Below, piece by piece: positions 1 through 7,553 of a DNA stretch of 64,000 bases. A model generated the notes under the pieces. It searched no databases, had not been told where the DNA came from, and worked only from the letters and a program-made list of their open reading frames with translations. Source of the stretch: a virus; the IMG/VR virus record IMGVR_UViG_3300010354_000069, positions 1-64,000 of that record; one strand, given 5' to 3'. A program made the position numbers and the translations under genes. The number at the start of each line of letters is the position of its first letter. Position 1 is the stretch's first letter.

Positions 1-1
1 C

Positions 2-853
2 ACTGCAAGCACATCACCAACAAATGCTTTGGTCGCACCCGCTTCTCTTCCAGCAGGTACGCAGACAAAAGCTACCGGCTTCTTTATGGCTGGTTCTGGC
101 GTGCTCAAGATGTTTTCTGGGTCTGCCGAGCGTATTCGAGTAGACTCTTCTGGTCGCGTAGGTATCGGTGAATCCGCCCCTTCGGCAAGACTGCATCTGT
201 CTGCAGGTACAACCACCGTTGCTCCGCTTAAGTTGAGCACCGGAACTAACCTTACAACCCCCGCAGCAGGATCTTTTGAATTTGATGGTAATAACCTGTA
301 CTTTACGCCGGCTAGTACACGTAAGAGTATTGCTTACCTAGACAGTAGTATTACTGGTACAGCAGCTAATATTAGTGGAACACTTGCCATTGCTAATGGC
401 GGAACAGGGCTAACTTCTGCTGGTTCGGCTAATAGTATCTTGGGTGTCGTATCCGGTGGATCCACCCTAGAGTACAAAACTCTTTTAGCTGGTACAGGTA
501 TCAGCATCACGAACAGCGGTTCTACAATCACCATCGAAAATACCGGATCAGGTACTGGAGGCGGGGGTGGTAGCAGCGGGGCTGTTACTTTTACTACTTA
601 CCAAGTAACGTTGACAAGCACCACTACTGCGCAGCGTATTGACGATGCTCAGAACCTGGCTAGCCGTATCTACGCAGTTGAAAACATCGGGTACTTTGGG
701 GTATATATTGGGTCAGATAGTAGCGTAACTGCCTCTACAGGTTTCAAGCTAGAACCTGGTGACATCTTCGAAACTGAACTCACGAGCACTGGTTCGATCT
801 GGGGTGTTACAGAGTTCGGTAACGTACGTCTATCTGTCATGCGAGGCCAGTAA
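2..853 (+). CDS. Tail fibre / appendage protein, C-terminal part (5' end outside window)
   Basis: The reading frame is open from the first complete codon of the window, so this is the C-terminal 283 residues of a longer gene. The sequence is low-complexity, rich in Gly, Ser and Thr. It carries the RIRVDSSGRVGIG and ARLHLSAGT-type segments that recur in phage tail fibres and neck appendages, then a (G)n-SSG linker near nt 560-580 and a compact C-terminal domain. The likely role is host adhesion as part of a trimeric fibre, inferred from composition and from neighbouring virion-type genes. A TTG at 29 is not a credible start because coding character continues upstream. The stop overlaps the next ATG (TAATG). 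Confidence 0.7.
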   Translation, partial: TASTSPTNALVAPASLPAGTQTKATGFFMAGSGVLKMFSGSAERIRVDSSGRVGIGESAPSARLHLSAGTTTVAPLKLSTGTNLTTPAAGSFEFDGNNLYFTPASTRKSIAYLDSSITGTAANISGTLAIANGGTGLTSAGSANSILGVVSGGSTLEYKTLLAGTGISITNSGSTITIENTGSGTGGGGGSSGAVTFTTYQVTLTSTTTAQRIDDAQNLASRIYAVENIGYFGVYIGSDSSVTASTGFKLEPGDIFETELTSTGSIWGVTEFGNVRLSVMRGQ

Positions 854-1008
854 TGAAGTACACTGTCACTACAACGGATCAGTACCACGAAGTGCTGTTT
901 GATCTAGACAGTTACAAGATTTTGCAGCAGTTTGCAAAAAGTCTTACTGCTGAACAGCTTGAAGAAGAAATTAAAGTCTTTCAGCAAAACTTGATGGGTA
1001 ATGAGTAA
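853..1008 (+). CDS. Small hypothetical protein (51 aa)
   Basis: A 51-residue open frame starts at the ATG overlapping the fibre stop codon (TAATG) and ends with a stop that overlaps the ATG of the next gene in the same way. This one-base overlap on both sides is the strongest sign that it is translated. The protein is acidic and probably helical, with a KSLTAEQLEEEIKVFQQN segment in its C-terminal half. I do not recognise a family. Lying between a fibre gene and virion-type paralogs, it could be a small accessory of tail assembly, but nothing in the sequence proves this. Confidence 0.6.
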   Translation: MKYTVTTTDQYHEVLFDLDSYKILQQFAKSLTAEQLEEEIKVFQQNLMGNE

Positions 1009-1898
1009 TGCCTGTCGCTACAGCAAAAATTGTTTGGAACCAAAGTACGTCAAATAAAACGTACACTCGGTTTCTGCAGTTAATTCGAGACTTTCTTACT
1101 GGTAACGGTTGGACAGTACTAACAGACAAAACTGCAGACGTTGCTGCTTATTACTTTGTAGTTACGTATAACCGTAATACTGGCTATACAGGCGACAATC
1201 CAATTGTACAAATTGCTCTATCTACAACAGGTACACCTGCAAATCCAAGAATCATACAAACTGCCTATGAGTCTTGGAATACAGGTACGGCAACAGGTAC
1301 AAACGCTTCAGTAAATGCAGATAGATATGCCCCCGGGTTAAGCTTGACAGATAACTTCACATTTTATATTTCGTGTGACAGTACTTTCATTCTTACGTCT
1401 TCTTCAGTTCGTACAGCAGTATCTTCCGCATTTACCTATAAAGCGGCTTACGGGCTCGTATGTCTAGAACGCAGAGCAGGTGATGCTGACACAGGTACAT
1501 TCTACGGAATAGTAACAGATGAGGCGTGGACTAATACACAAAGAATATACGTACCAAAACTTTGGAATGGCTCTACAGGGGCTACAGCTTACTTCGAAAC
1601 AAGAACAAAACTAGGTAACCCTACTACTGCTACTTCAACTTACCTTACAGGTCTATATGACTTAGATGAATCGAATAAGCACGTTGTTTTTAATCTCTAC
1701 GCTAGTCGTGCTGCAAGTGGTAAACTTAAAGGAAAAGTTTATGGATTTGGAGTTACTACCTTCAATCGACGCTTAGGGCATTTTACTCTTTTACCGAGTA
1801 GCAGCTCACCCGAGTGGTTAGCAACAAAGAATATTAGTTACGACATTAGGTATACAGTAGCCATGCAAGTAGCTAATTCTATTAGTACGCTGAGTTAA
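1008..1898 (+). CDS. Putative virion protein, paralog family copy 1
   Basis: First of three tandem paralogs (with 1910-2809 and 3014-3871). Shared landmarks are a LIRDF...GNGWT segment near residues 25-37, TYNRNTGYTGDNPI near 66-79, AYESWNTGT near 100, SCDSTFIL near 124, a C-x-ER...GD-x-D-x-GTFYG block and a C-terminal GKLKGKVYG-type segment. The family is Thr/Ser/Tyr rich and predicted beta-rich, with no signal peptide or membrane helix. The gene sits directly after a tail fibre and is AT-richer than the replication genes. A receptor-binding or capsid/tail decoration role is inferred only from position. I do not recognise a named domain. Confidence 0.65.
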   Translation: MPVATAKIVWNQSTSNKTYTRFLQLIRDFLTGNGWTVLTDKTADVAAYYFVVTYNRNTGYTGDNPIVQIALSTTGTPANPRIIQTAYESWNTGTATGTNASVNADRYAPGLSLTDNFTFYISCDSTFILTSSSVRTAVSSAFTYKAAYGLVCLERRAGDADTGTFYGIVTDEAWTNTQRIYVPKLWNGSTGATAYFETRTKLGNPTTATSTYLTGLYDLDESNKHVVFNLYASRAASGKLKGKVYGFGVTTFNRRLGHFTLLPSSSSPEWLATKNISYDIRYTVAMQVANSISTLS

Positions 1899-1909
1899 GG
1901 AAAAGTACT

Positions 1910-2809
1910 ATGCCAGTTGCTACCGCAAAAATATATTGGCCAACTTACGTTGCCAATCGAACAGTAACAAGACTGTTTCAGCTGATTAGAGATTTCGTTA
2001 CTCTAAACGGCTGGACTCTACTTACTGATGATTCAGGAGCAGCAACACCAGCTATTACCGTAACTTACAATAGAGACACTGGCTATACTGGTGACAACCC
2101 TATTGTTCAGCTAATTAGCGGAACGAGTGGGTCAAACTACACTATTACTGCGCGTGCTTATGAGTCTTGGAATACAGGCACTAAAACAGGAACAAACCTG
2201 GCTTATTCAAACGGTTTGGTTACATATAGCCTTACGTACGACAGTGAAATTTGGATATCCTGCGCGCCCGAATTTATACTTCTTTCTGCTTTGTACCAAG
2301 ATGGTGCAGGTAGCGGAAATTCAATGCTAGCCGGAGTAACTTGTATTGAGCGTTTGGTAGGAGACACAGATAGTGGAACCTTCTTTGGCGCTGTGAGCAG
2401 CGCACTTCAGTATGACAGTGCAGCCGGAACAATAGCAGGTCCTAAACTTTGGGTTCCTAAGCTATGGAACGGCTCTACAGGAATCAATGCTTACTACAAT
2501 GTGTACAGCGAACTTGGGCTCTCTACCGTCAATTCAAACTTTTTAAGTGGAGGTCTAGCGTTTCCTGATGAAAATGAGCGTCACGTCATCTTCAAGCTTG
2601 GTGCACACTTCCAGAGTTACGGCAGACTTAAAGGACAACTTTACGGCTTAGCTACTACAACGGGCGCAGGAGATTCAATTCCTGCAGAACTTCCTGTTGG
2701 TGTTTATCTACCAAACGCTACAAACCCTGAATGGCTCCTCGCTAGAACAAGCTACAACGCCTACTCATTTTTGATGCAAGTGTCGTCGCCAGTTACGAGT
2801 TTGACTTAA
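1910..2809 (+). CDS. Putative virion protein, paralog family copy 2
   Basis: This 299-residue protein starts at an ATG preceded by AAGGAAAA at good spacing. It is clearly homologous to the proteins at 1008 and 3014: its first residues (MPVATAKI) are identical to copy 1, and it keeps the LIRDF, TYNRDTGYTGDNPI, AYESWNTGT, SCAPEFIL, C-x-ER...GDTDSGTFFG, LWNGSTG and YGRLKGQLYG blocks. Divergence is highest between these blocks, as expected for surface loops of duplicated exposed virion proteins. The exact function is unknown. Confidence 0.65.
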   Translation: MPVATAKIYWPTYVANRTVTRLFQLIRDFVTLNGWTLLTDDSGAATPAITVTYNRDTGYTGDNPIVQLISGTSGSNYTITARAYESWNTGTKTGTNLAYSNGLVTYSLTYDSEIWISCAPEFILLSALYQDGAGSGNSMLAGVTCIERLVGDTDSGTFFGAVSSALQYDSAAGTIAGPKLWVPKLWNGSTGINAYYNVYSELGLSTVNSNFLSGGLAFPDENERHVIFKLGAHFQSYGRLKGQLYGLATTTGAGDSIPAELPVGVYLPNATNPEWLLARTSYNAYSFLMQVSSPVTSLT

Positions 2810-2819
2810 GGAGCAGTAC

Positions 2820-3014
2820 ATGCCATTTACTGCTGCACCTTCTAACAGCACCCACGCAAACTTTTCGGATAACTTCAACACCACAACTGTTCAGGTTCAG
2901 TCCGCCGGGTATGAAAAGTTGAACGATACTCAAACGAGTTTCAATACAAAAATCTACTATGGTCCAGGTATTGCCCGTACTCCCAAAGTCATAACTTTCA
3001 AGAATCAATCATAA
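2820..3014 (+). CDS. Small hypothetical protein (64 aa) between paralogs
   Basis: The ATG at 2820 follows AAGGAGCAGTAC, a good ribosome binding site, and the TAA stop overlaps the ATG of the third paralog. The 64-residue product is polar, rich in Thr, Asn and Ser, without Cys or hydrophobic helices. It is inserted between copies 2 and 3 of the tandem family. It is probably a small virion or chaperone partner of those proteins; no family was recognised. Confidence 0.6.
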   Translation: MPFTAAPSNSTHANFSDNFNTTTVQVQSAGYEKLNDTQTSFNTKIYYGPGIARTPKVITFKNQS

Positions 3015-3871
3015 TGGCTGTAAGTACTTTACTCGTACAGTGGACCGCTTCTACTACCACACGTACTGCTACAAAGCTTACGCAGGTCATTCGAGATTTC
3101 CTTCAAACAAACGGTTGGACAATCGTTGATGATATGTCTTCAACCGCTTGGAACTACGGCGGTCAAAATAGACCAAGTATCGTAGTTACCTACAATAGAA
3201 ATACTGGTTTTACTGGAGATAACCCTTTAATTCTAATCAGTACTTATGTGCAGTCTAGTGTAAATTACTTGTACTTCTACGCTATTGAATCTTGGAATAC
3301 AAGTACAAAAACCTTTACAGGGATGACTTCAAGTCCCTACGCTTTTACAGTTATTAGCTACACTTCAAATATGGACTTGCTAATTTCTTGTGACAGTACG
3401 TTCATTGTAGCTACTTGCAAAGTAGGTGGCGTCCGGCAGTCAAACCAGCTGTTTGGGGTTTGTTGCTACGAACGTTATAGCGGTGACCAAGATTTAGGGT
3501 CATTCTACGGTAGTGTTGTCTTTACTACAAGTGGAATAGGTATACCAAGAATCTGGCATAACACTACTGCCTTTGGAAGTAACTCTACTAGCTCTGCACA
3601 AATGAATATAGGAACTATTGTAGGTAACAACTGGTCAGCACTTAGCACAGTTGACGAAGGCGGAAATGATGTAATCTTCCCGGTCTATGTACACAACTAC
3701 GCATATGGTAGGCACAAGGGGCTTCTATATGGTATGAGAGTTACTACAAACAGTGCTACTGTTACAGATGGTACAATAACAGGAGCTGTAGACGGTAACG
3801 CTTGGTATATCGTGAAGTCCGGTACAGCAAGCGGTTGCATGCCTTATGCAACGCCTACTGTAGTAACTTAG
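3014..3871 (+). CDS. Putative virion protein, paralog family copy 3
   Basis: This 285-residue third member of the tandem family is the most divergent copy. It still carries VIRDF...TNGWT, TYNRNTGFTGDNPL, AIESWNTST, LLISCDSTFIV, C-x-ER...GDQDLGSFYG and YGRHKGLLYG at matching positions. It begins at an ATG overlapping the preceding stop. Conservation of cysteines in the SCDSTF and CCYER segments suggests a common fold. Function is inferred as virion surface or adhesion from the fibre neighbour only. Confidence 0.65.
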   Translation: MAVSTLLVQWTASTTTRTATKLTQVIRDFLQTNGWTIVDDMSSTAWNYGGQNRPSIVVTYNRNTGFTGDNPLILISTYVQSSVNYLYFYAIESWNTSTKTFTGMTSSPYAFTVISYTSNMDLLISCDSTFIVATCKVGGVRQSNQLFGVCCYERYSGDQDLGSFYGSVVFTTSGIGIPRIWHNTTAFGSNSTSSAQMNIGTIVGNNWSALSTVDEGGNDVIFPVYVHNYAYGRHKGLLYGMRVTTNSATVTDGTITGAVDGNAWYIVKSGTASGCMPYATPTVVT

Positions 3872-3883
3872 GGTAAGTAACTC

Positions 3884-4234
3884 ATGGACTCTGAAAAAGA
3901 AACTCCTGAGACCTTCAACAAAAAACTTCTTCTGCTATTTGCAACGATCACGGCCGTCATCACAACTCTGCTCGCATCAATTGTTGTACTTCTTGAGTGG
4001 CATTGGAGCATTGCCTTGGGTATTGGGCTTCTGGTTGGTATAACAATGTCTCGAGCCCATAACTGGCTCATTGAAAAGCTTGCTTTCAAGTACAAGTTTG
4101 ACGTTGCTCCAAACCCACTTGAGCGCTTGTTCAAACCAGAACCAAAACCAAGAACAGACCTGATTGTCTATGTAGAGCCAGAGCCGGATAAGGACCCTTG
4201 GATCCATAAGGACAACCCTGAAGACTTCAAATAG
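3884..4234 (+). CDS. Membrane protein with two transmembrane helices, holin candidate
   Basis: This 116-residue protein has two strong hydrophobic helices, roughly residues 13-37 and 41-57, separated by a very short turn (EWHW). A polar, Pro- and acid-rich C-terminal tail follows. Size and hairpin topology would suit a class II holin or a small phage membrane protein, and it directly follows tail genes, where lysis genes are common. However, a second holin-like gene exists at 63249-63647 beside a spanning coiled coil and near the amidase. The holin call here is therefore only one option. Confidence 0.5.
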   Translation: MDSEKETPETFNKKLLLLFATITAVITTLLASIVVLLEWHWSIALGIGLLVGITMSRAHNWLIEKLAFKYKFDVAPNPLERLFKPEPKPRTDLIVYVEPEPDKDPWIHKDNPEDFK

Positions 4235-4266
4235 ACAGAAGCGCAAAAAGTAAGTAGTATGCTTCT

Positions 4267-4785
4267 ATGAACGACGAACTCAAGCAACTGAGCATGGTCT
4301 TGTCTTCAGGAACAACCGTGCCCACAGTTACTCTCGGTGTGTACAAGCACCCTGATTACCCGTATGCGCAGCTTCCCACGCAGCAGCACGAGGGTGATAT
4401 TGGGTTTGACCTGTACGCCTGTGAAGACAGCAAGGTTCCTCTGAACCGCTCGGCTATCATCGAGACTGGTCTGATCCTTGATATTCCACGAGGCTACGGT
4501 GTGCTCATGAGCGGCCGCTCTTCTTCATTTGCAAAGCGTGGAATCCTCGTGCACGAAGGTTGGATTGACCAACAGTACGGAGAGACCATCAAGGTTCTCG
4601 CCTACGGACTTCAAGGTTCTCTTGAAAACTACTACTTCGACCGTGGCATGGGTTACTACCAACTGGTAAAAGCGGGTGAGCGTATTGCCCAGCTGCGCGT
4701 AGTTCGAACTCTACCTACTCAAATCGTTGGGTTGGATAATCGCCCTGACAAGAAGCGACAGGGTATAGGGTCTACAGGAGTCTGA
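4267..4785 (+). CDS. dut: dUTPase (deoxyuridine 5'-triphosphate nucleotidohydrolase)
   Basis: Hydrolyses dUTP to dUMP and pyrophosphate, keeping uracil out of phage DNA and feeding dTMP synthesis. All five trimeric dUTPase motifs are visible: GDIGFDLYA (residues 43-51), GRSS (83-86), GWIDQQYGETIKV (98-110, catalytic Asp101), AGERIAQL (136-143) and the C-terminal RQGIGSTG arm (164-171). Length (172) is normal with a modest N-terminal extension. It fits with the phage uracil-DNA glycosylase at 17166 and ribonucleotide reductase at 33216. Motif 3 is slightly unusual, with Tyr-Gly-Glu rather than Tyr-x-Gly-Glu. A dCTP deaminase is a less likely alternative. Confidence 0.93.
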   Translation: MNDELKQLSMVLSSGTTVPTVTLGVYKHPDYPYAQLPTQQHEGDIGFDLYACEDSKVPLNRSAIIETGLILDIPRGYGVLMSGRSSSFAKRGILVHEGWIDQQYGETIKVLAYGLQGSLENYYFDRGMGYYQLVKAGERIAQLRVVRTLPTQIVGLDNRPDKKRQGIGSTGV

Positions 4786-4786
4786 C

Positions 4787-5218
4787 ATGCACAATATCTT
4801 CATCCGCCTGCACGTGCAGGCTGACAGCGCAAAGTTTGACAAGGCAGCGCACCCAGGTGCAGTCTGTCTGGAAGCTCTACGCAGTCTGCTGAAGAGCATG
4901 CCCGGTGTAGCGGTTCCTGCAGCTTCTTGGGGTATTACCGAGCGTGATGCAGATTCGCAGGAAGTAAAAGAGCTGCGCCACACGGTACGCAAGCTTGAGG
5001 AGCGTGTGAAGGAGCTTACGCAGCTACTGACACCGCCCGCGCCTGTTGAAGAACCCCCCGCTATCGAAGAGCCCAACAATGAAACTGTTCTTGAAGAAGT
5101 CGTGGCTGAAGCTGAAGTTGTTGCTGACGCTGAGCAATTTGATGGAGCACCTGAACCAGATATTGCTGAATCCGAAGCGGGTGAAGCAAAGCAGCGTAAC
5201 CGCCGTCGAGTGCGATAA
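4787..5218 (+). CDS. Hypothetical protein with coiled coil and acidic tail
   Basis: This 143-residue protein starts at an ATG six bases after AGGAG. The N-terminal ~60 residues look globular. Residues ~60-82 form a heptad-like coiled coil (KELRHTVRKLEERVKELTQL). The remainder is a strongly acidic, Pro/Glu/Ala-rich tail ending in a basic NRRRVR cluster. I recognise no family. The gene lies between dUTPase and a probable nucleotide-metabolism gene. Oligomerisation through the coiled coil is the only structural feature that can be read. Confidence 0.6.
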   Translation: MHNIFIRLHVQADSAKFDKAAHPGAVCLEALRSLLKSMPGVAVPAASWGITERDADSQEVKELRHTVRKLEERVKELTQLLTPPAPVEEPPAIEEPNNETVLEEVVAEAEVVADAEQFDGAPEPDIAESEAGEAKQRNRRRVR

Positions 5219-5297
5219 CTGCCTCAAACTTGAAGCTCAACTAGAAGAAAGCCTGAGAGAGTGGACACGACTGCAGAGCTGCGAGGACGTGCTGTGA
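5142..5297 (+). CDS. Small overlapping ORF (51 aa), putative
   Basis: An open frame from ATG 5142 overlaps the end of the 4787 gene and ends in TGA at 5295-5297. That stop overlaps a GTG start of the next gene (GTGA), an arrangement typical of translational coupling in this genome. The C-terminal half (CDNCLKLEAQLEESLREWTR) has a Cys pair followed by an amphipathic helix and looks protein-like. The N-terminal half lies out of frame within the previous gene and may not be used. No family recognised; expression is uncertain. Confidence 0.35.
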   Translation: MEHLNQILLNPKRVKQSSVTAVECDNCLKLEAQLEESLREWTRLQSCEDVL

Positions 5298-5581
5298 ACG
5301 TAGAAGCGCCTTACAAGTTCATTGCTGAAGAAGTAGCGCGACTAGTAGAGCAGAAGAATGCAGCTTACGGCAGCGCTTTTGCCAAGTCCGGTGAAATTCT
5401 CAAGCATCTCTATCCAGACGGAGTCAAGCCTGGACAGTACACAGACATGCTGGCCGTGATCAGGATTCTGGACAAGCTGTTTCGCATTGCTTCGCAAAAG
5501 GAAGCCTTTGAAGAATCACCTTATCGAGACATCATTGGCTATGGAATTTTGGGCGTGGCCAAGGACGAATATGGTGAATAA
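5294..5581 (+). CDS. Nucleotide-modification-associated (Nmad1/DUF1599-like) protein
   Basis: About 95 residues, all-helical, resembling the small phage family called Nmad1/DUF1599 (MazG-like fold). It has an N-terminal helix EEVARLVEQKNAAYGSAF, then a D-x4-IRILDKLFRIA helix and a closing DIIGYGILG segment. Asp/Glu-rich helices of this family could bind metal and nucleotide. I prefer GTG 5294 (GTGA overlap with the small ORF stop, GAGG upstream); GTG 5261 would add 11 residues. Its position beside dUTPase supports a role in nucleotide pool handling or base modification. Exact chemistry is unknown. Confidence 0.55.
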   Translation: MNVEAPYKFIAEEVARLVEQKNAAYGSAFAKSGEILKHLYPDGVKPGQYTDMLAVIRILDKLFRIASQKEAFEESPYRDIIGYGILGVAKDEYGE

Positions 5582-5756
5582 CAACAGGATGGACTCTTCT
5601 GAACACTTCCTTATGGAAGTTGTCAAACAACAAGCTGACAGAGTTCGCTGGCTTGAACGGCTACAAAGCTACGTACGTCACAGAGAGCACTGTGAGCCGT
5701 CTGATGACGGCAGCACATGCTCTTGTGGTCTTCTTCGACTATTGAACGACGAGTAG
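5571..5756 (+). CDS. Small Cys/His protein (61 aa), probable zinc binder
   Basis: Start ATG 5571 lies inside the end of the previous gene and is preceded by AAGGA at 5561-5565. ATG 5589 is an alternative. The C-terminus carries an H-x3-C ... C-x-CGL pattern (HREHC ... CSCGLL), a short metal-binding-like motif common in small phage proteins of unknown function. The N-terminal part is helical. Its stop (TAG, 5754-5756) abuts the stop of the convergent gene on the other strand with no base between them. Confidence 0.55.
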   Translation: MVNNNRMDSSEHFLMEVVKQQADRVRWLERLQSYVRHREHCEPSDDGSTCSCGLLRLLNDE

Positions 5757-6113
5757 CTACTGCCCAGCAAATTGGACTACAAGGTCTACGTTTGCTGTAC
5801 CGGCAGCCGCTACGGTAATGTTGGTAGGTCGGCTATTCAAGTTGAGCAGCAGAAGGTCTTCCAAAGTCATGATGCTGCCATCATCAATCTGCACAGTAAA
5901 CGGGTTTGGTGTGTAAGGATCAGCCGATGCTGCAGTGCTAGTCATGAACATCATGAAAGAGCCAACAGCAAAAGCTTGAGTAAGATCCAGAACCTTAGGT
6001 GAGCCCGGTTGTAGAGCAATGTGCATTGTCACGTGGTGCGGGTACGACTTGGGCTTTTCATAAGCTTCACGCGCCCGGTCAAAGTGCAGCTGAACGCCCT
6101 GGAAGTGGAACAT
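5757..6113 (-). CDS. Putative virion/baseplate-associated protein
   Basis: This 118-residue protein starts at the ATG at 6113, seven bases after the stop of the PAAR-like gene, with GAGG at proper spacing. A longer frame from 6239 exists, but its first 42 residues overlap the PAAR gene in another frame and look like a shadow. The protein mixes polar strands with a hydrophobic stretch around AFAVGSFMMFMTS. The C-terminus is Thr/Asn/Val rich with no named domain. It is last in a leftward five-gene structural block, suggesting a spike or baseplate component, by context only. Confidence 0.6.
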   Translation of the reverse strand: MFHFQGVQLHFDRAREAYEKPKSYPHHVTMHIALQPGSPKVLDLTQAFAVGSFMMFMTSTAASADPYTPNPFTVQIDDGSIMTLEDLLLLNLNSRPTNITVAAAGTANVDLVVQFAGQ

Positions 6114-6120
6114 GTTTGCC

Positions 6121-6462
6121 TCAACAGAATGTGTTCGGTGAACCGAATGGGAGTACTTGGCCTTTGGAGCCAAACGGTGGCGCTGAGCCGCAATGGTTGG
6201 TGGGATCGCCAATACGAACGACCTTGTAGTCTTCAGCATAGACTTTGGATTGGCCAGATTCTAGGGTGAATTTGTTTTCATCCGGACAAGCCACGTGCGT
6301 GTGCTTGGTGCTGTCAGCAATCGCGGTTTCCAAGTCGTTAGTAAAAACTGTTCCAGCACCAGATTCAATTACACCCGAGACTGGCACAACTACCTGCCCG
6401 TTGAAATGAGCATCAGTCGCATTGAAGACCGGTGTGCCCTTGAAAGCGATATTCTTGCTCAT
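6121..6462 (-). CDS. PAAR-like spike-tip protein
   Basis: This 113-residue protein shows PAAR-type features: repeated GS/GxxxVF strands, an early SGAGTVFTND segment, HVAC and GDPTNHCG (candidate metal ligands His and Cys), and a final GSPNTF strand. In PAAR proteins these form a cone that caps the central spike of contractile tails and secretion systems and sharpens the membrane-piercing tip. The gene overlaps the upstream 364-residue gene by four bases (ATGA). It ends abruptly after GSPNTFC, shorter than many PAAR proteins. If the call is right, the phage probably has a contractile tail or a spiked baseplate. Confidence 0.6.
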   Translation of the reverse strand: MSKNIAFKGTPVFNATDAHFNGQVVVPVSGVIESGAGTVFTNDLETAIADSTKHTHVACPDENKFTLESGQSKVYAEDYKVVRIGDPTNHCGSAPPFGSKGQVLPFGSPNTFC

Positions 6463-7553
6463 GAATACGCGGGGCCCATGGAATAGGCATACTCTACAAC
6501 AACAGAACTACCGGCCGCAAAAGGCTTGTTTACAAGCAACCTACTGCGTCCGTCGGCCGTTTGTACATTAAAGTCATTCTGGCCCAAAAGCGTCGTAGTG
6601 GTTCCCGTGAATTCATAGCTAGCTCCGGCAGATATCCCAGCGGGTGGTGTGACGCTTGTTGCATAGACAGCGTAGTCGTCCGGCGAAATGAAATTCCACG
6701 ATTTGCTGTCCTTGGTGCCCACTACCGACGTTGACTGAAGTATATCTTGGTAACCTACTGGCAGATTGTCTGTGGTTCCCGCGCCTCTAGTGACATCAAC
6801 AACAGTAAGTTGGGTGTAAGACAAGCTGTAAGTAAACGGCTCCGTAGTGCCGGAAGCAATAAGCTCCCCCGTTAGAGGACGTTGGGCTTCCGGAATCAAC
6901 CAAGTAAAGACGCCAGCAACTATGTCCCAATCAGTACCCTTGGTGTAGCTCTTGCCCGTGGGTGTGTCATCCGGGAGCTTTGTAATCAAAGTAGCAACTC
7001 TGGTTGTAGGTGGTCGCAGCGCCGTAGTCCACTTGACCTTGTTGTTGACGCTGTAGACGATGCCGTCAGACACAGAGGTATCCGAAGTCACCATCCACTC
7101 ACCTACTTCTTGGTTGTTGATTACTGCGGTCCTGCGGTAGGTAGTAACCGAGACTGTAGGCAGAGTCGGGTGGGCTACCGGAAGATTCGTAAACGTGTAG
7201 CTCTGTACCTGATCCGTGTACAGCGCACTCAGGTTGTTGCCGGTAAAAGTATCTTCATCGCTCCCACCTCGATTGACTACAGTAGTAGCAGTGCGTTCCA
7301 GCACAACTTTATATGTACCCTGCGGCTGGTTACCCACCCACTCGATAACCCAACCACCCAGATTGAAACTGGAGTTCATGGGTTTGCAGGTCACAGTATC
7401 TGTTGCACCCGCTCCTCTTACCAACGTCTCGGCCAAGTCAAGTTTCATGGTCACCTTTTTGACCTGCTCTTTGGTTGTTTCGTACTCAAGCTGAAGCTCC
7501 GCGGCCGCCTGTATAACTTCTATTGTCACCGCATCCAGTGTTGGCTTAGCCAT
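6459..7553 (-). CDS. Putative structural protein (364 aa)
   Basis: The N-terminal 45 residues are helical, with a coiled-coil-like EYETTKEQVKKVTMKLDLAE segment. The rest is a series of Thr/Val/Tyr-rich beta strands, including two RGAG(A/G)T-D motifs (near residues 46-52 and 258-263) that may mark repeated domains. It lies in a leftward run with the PAAR-like gene, joined by 4- to 8-base overlaps, so it is probably co-translated with it. The composition suits a baseplate or tail protein. No specific family was recognised. Confidence 0.6.
   Translation of the reverse strand: MAKPTLDAVTIEVIQAAAELQLEYETTKEQVKKVTMKLDLAETLVRGAGATDTVTCKPMNSSFNLGGWVIEWVGNQPQGTYKVVLERTATTVVNRGGSDEDTFTGNNLSALYTDQVQSYTFTNLPVAHPTLPTVSVTTYRRTAVINNQEVGEWMVTSDTSVSDGIVYSVNNKVKWTTALRPPTTRVATLITKLPDDTPTGKSYTKGTDWDIVAGVFTWLIPEAQRPLTGELIASGTTEPFTYSLSYTQLTVVDVTRGAGTTDNLPVGYQDILQSTSVVGTKDSKSWNFISPDDYAVYATSVTPPAGISAGASYEFTGTTTTLLGQNDFNVQTADGRSRLLVNKPFAAGSSVVVEYAYSMGPAYS

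Noticed and set aside
5757-6239. Longer start at 6239 for the gene ending at 5757
   Set aside because: Its first 42 residues run out of frame through the PAAR-like gene. ATG 6113 has GAGG and sits just after that gene's stop.
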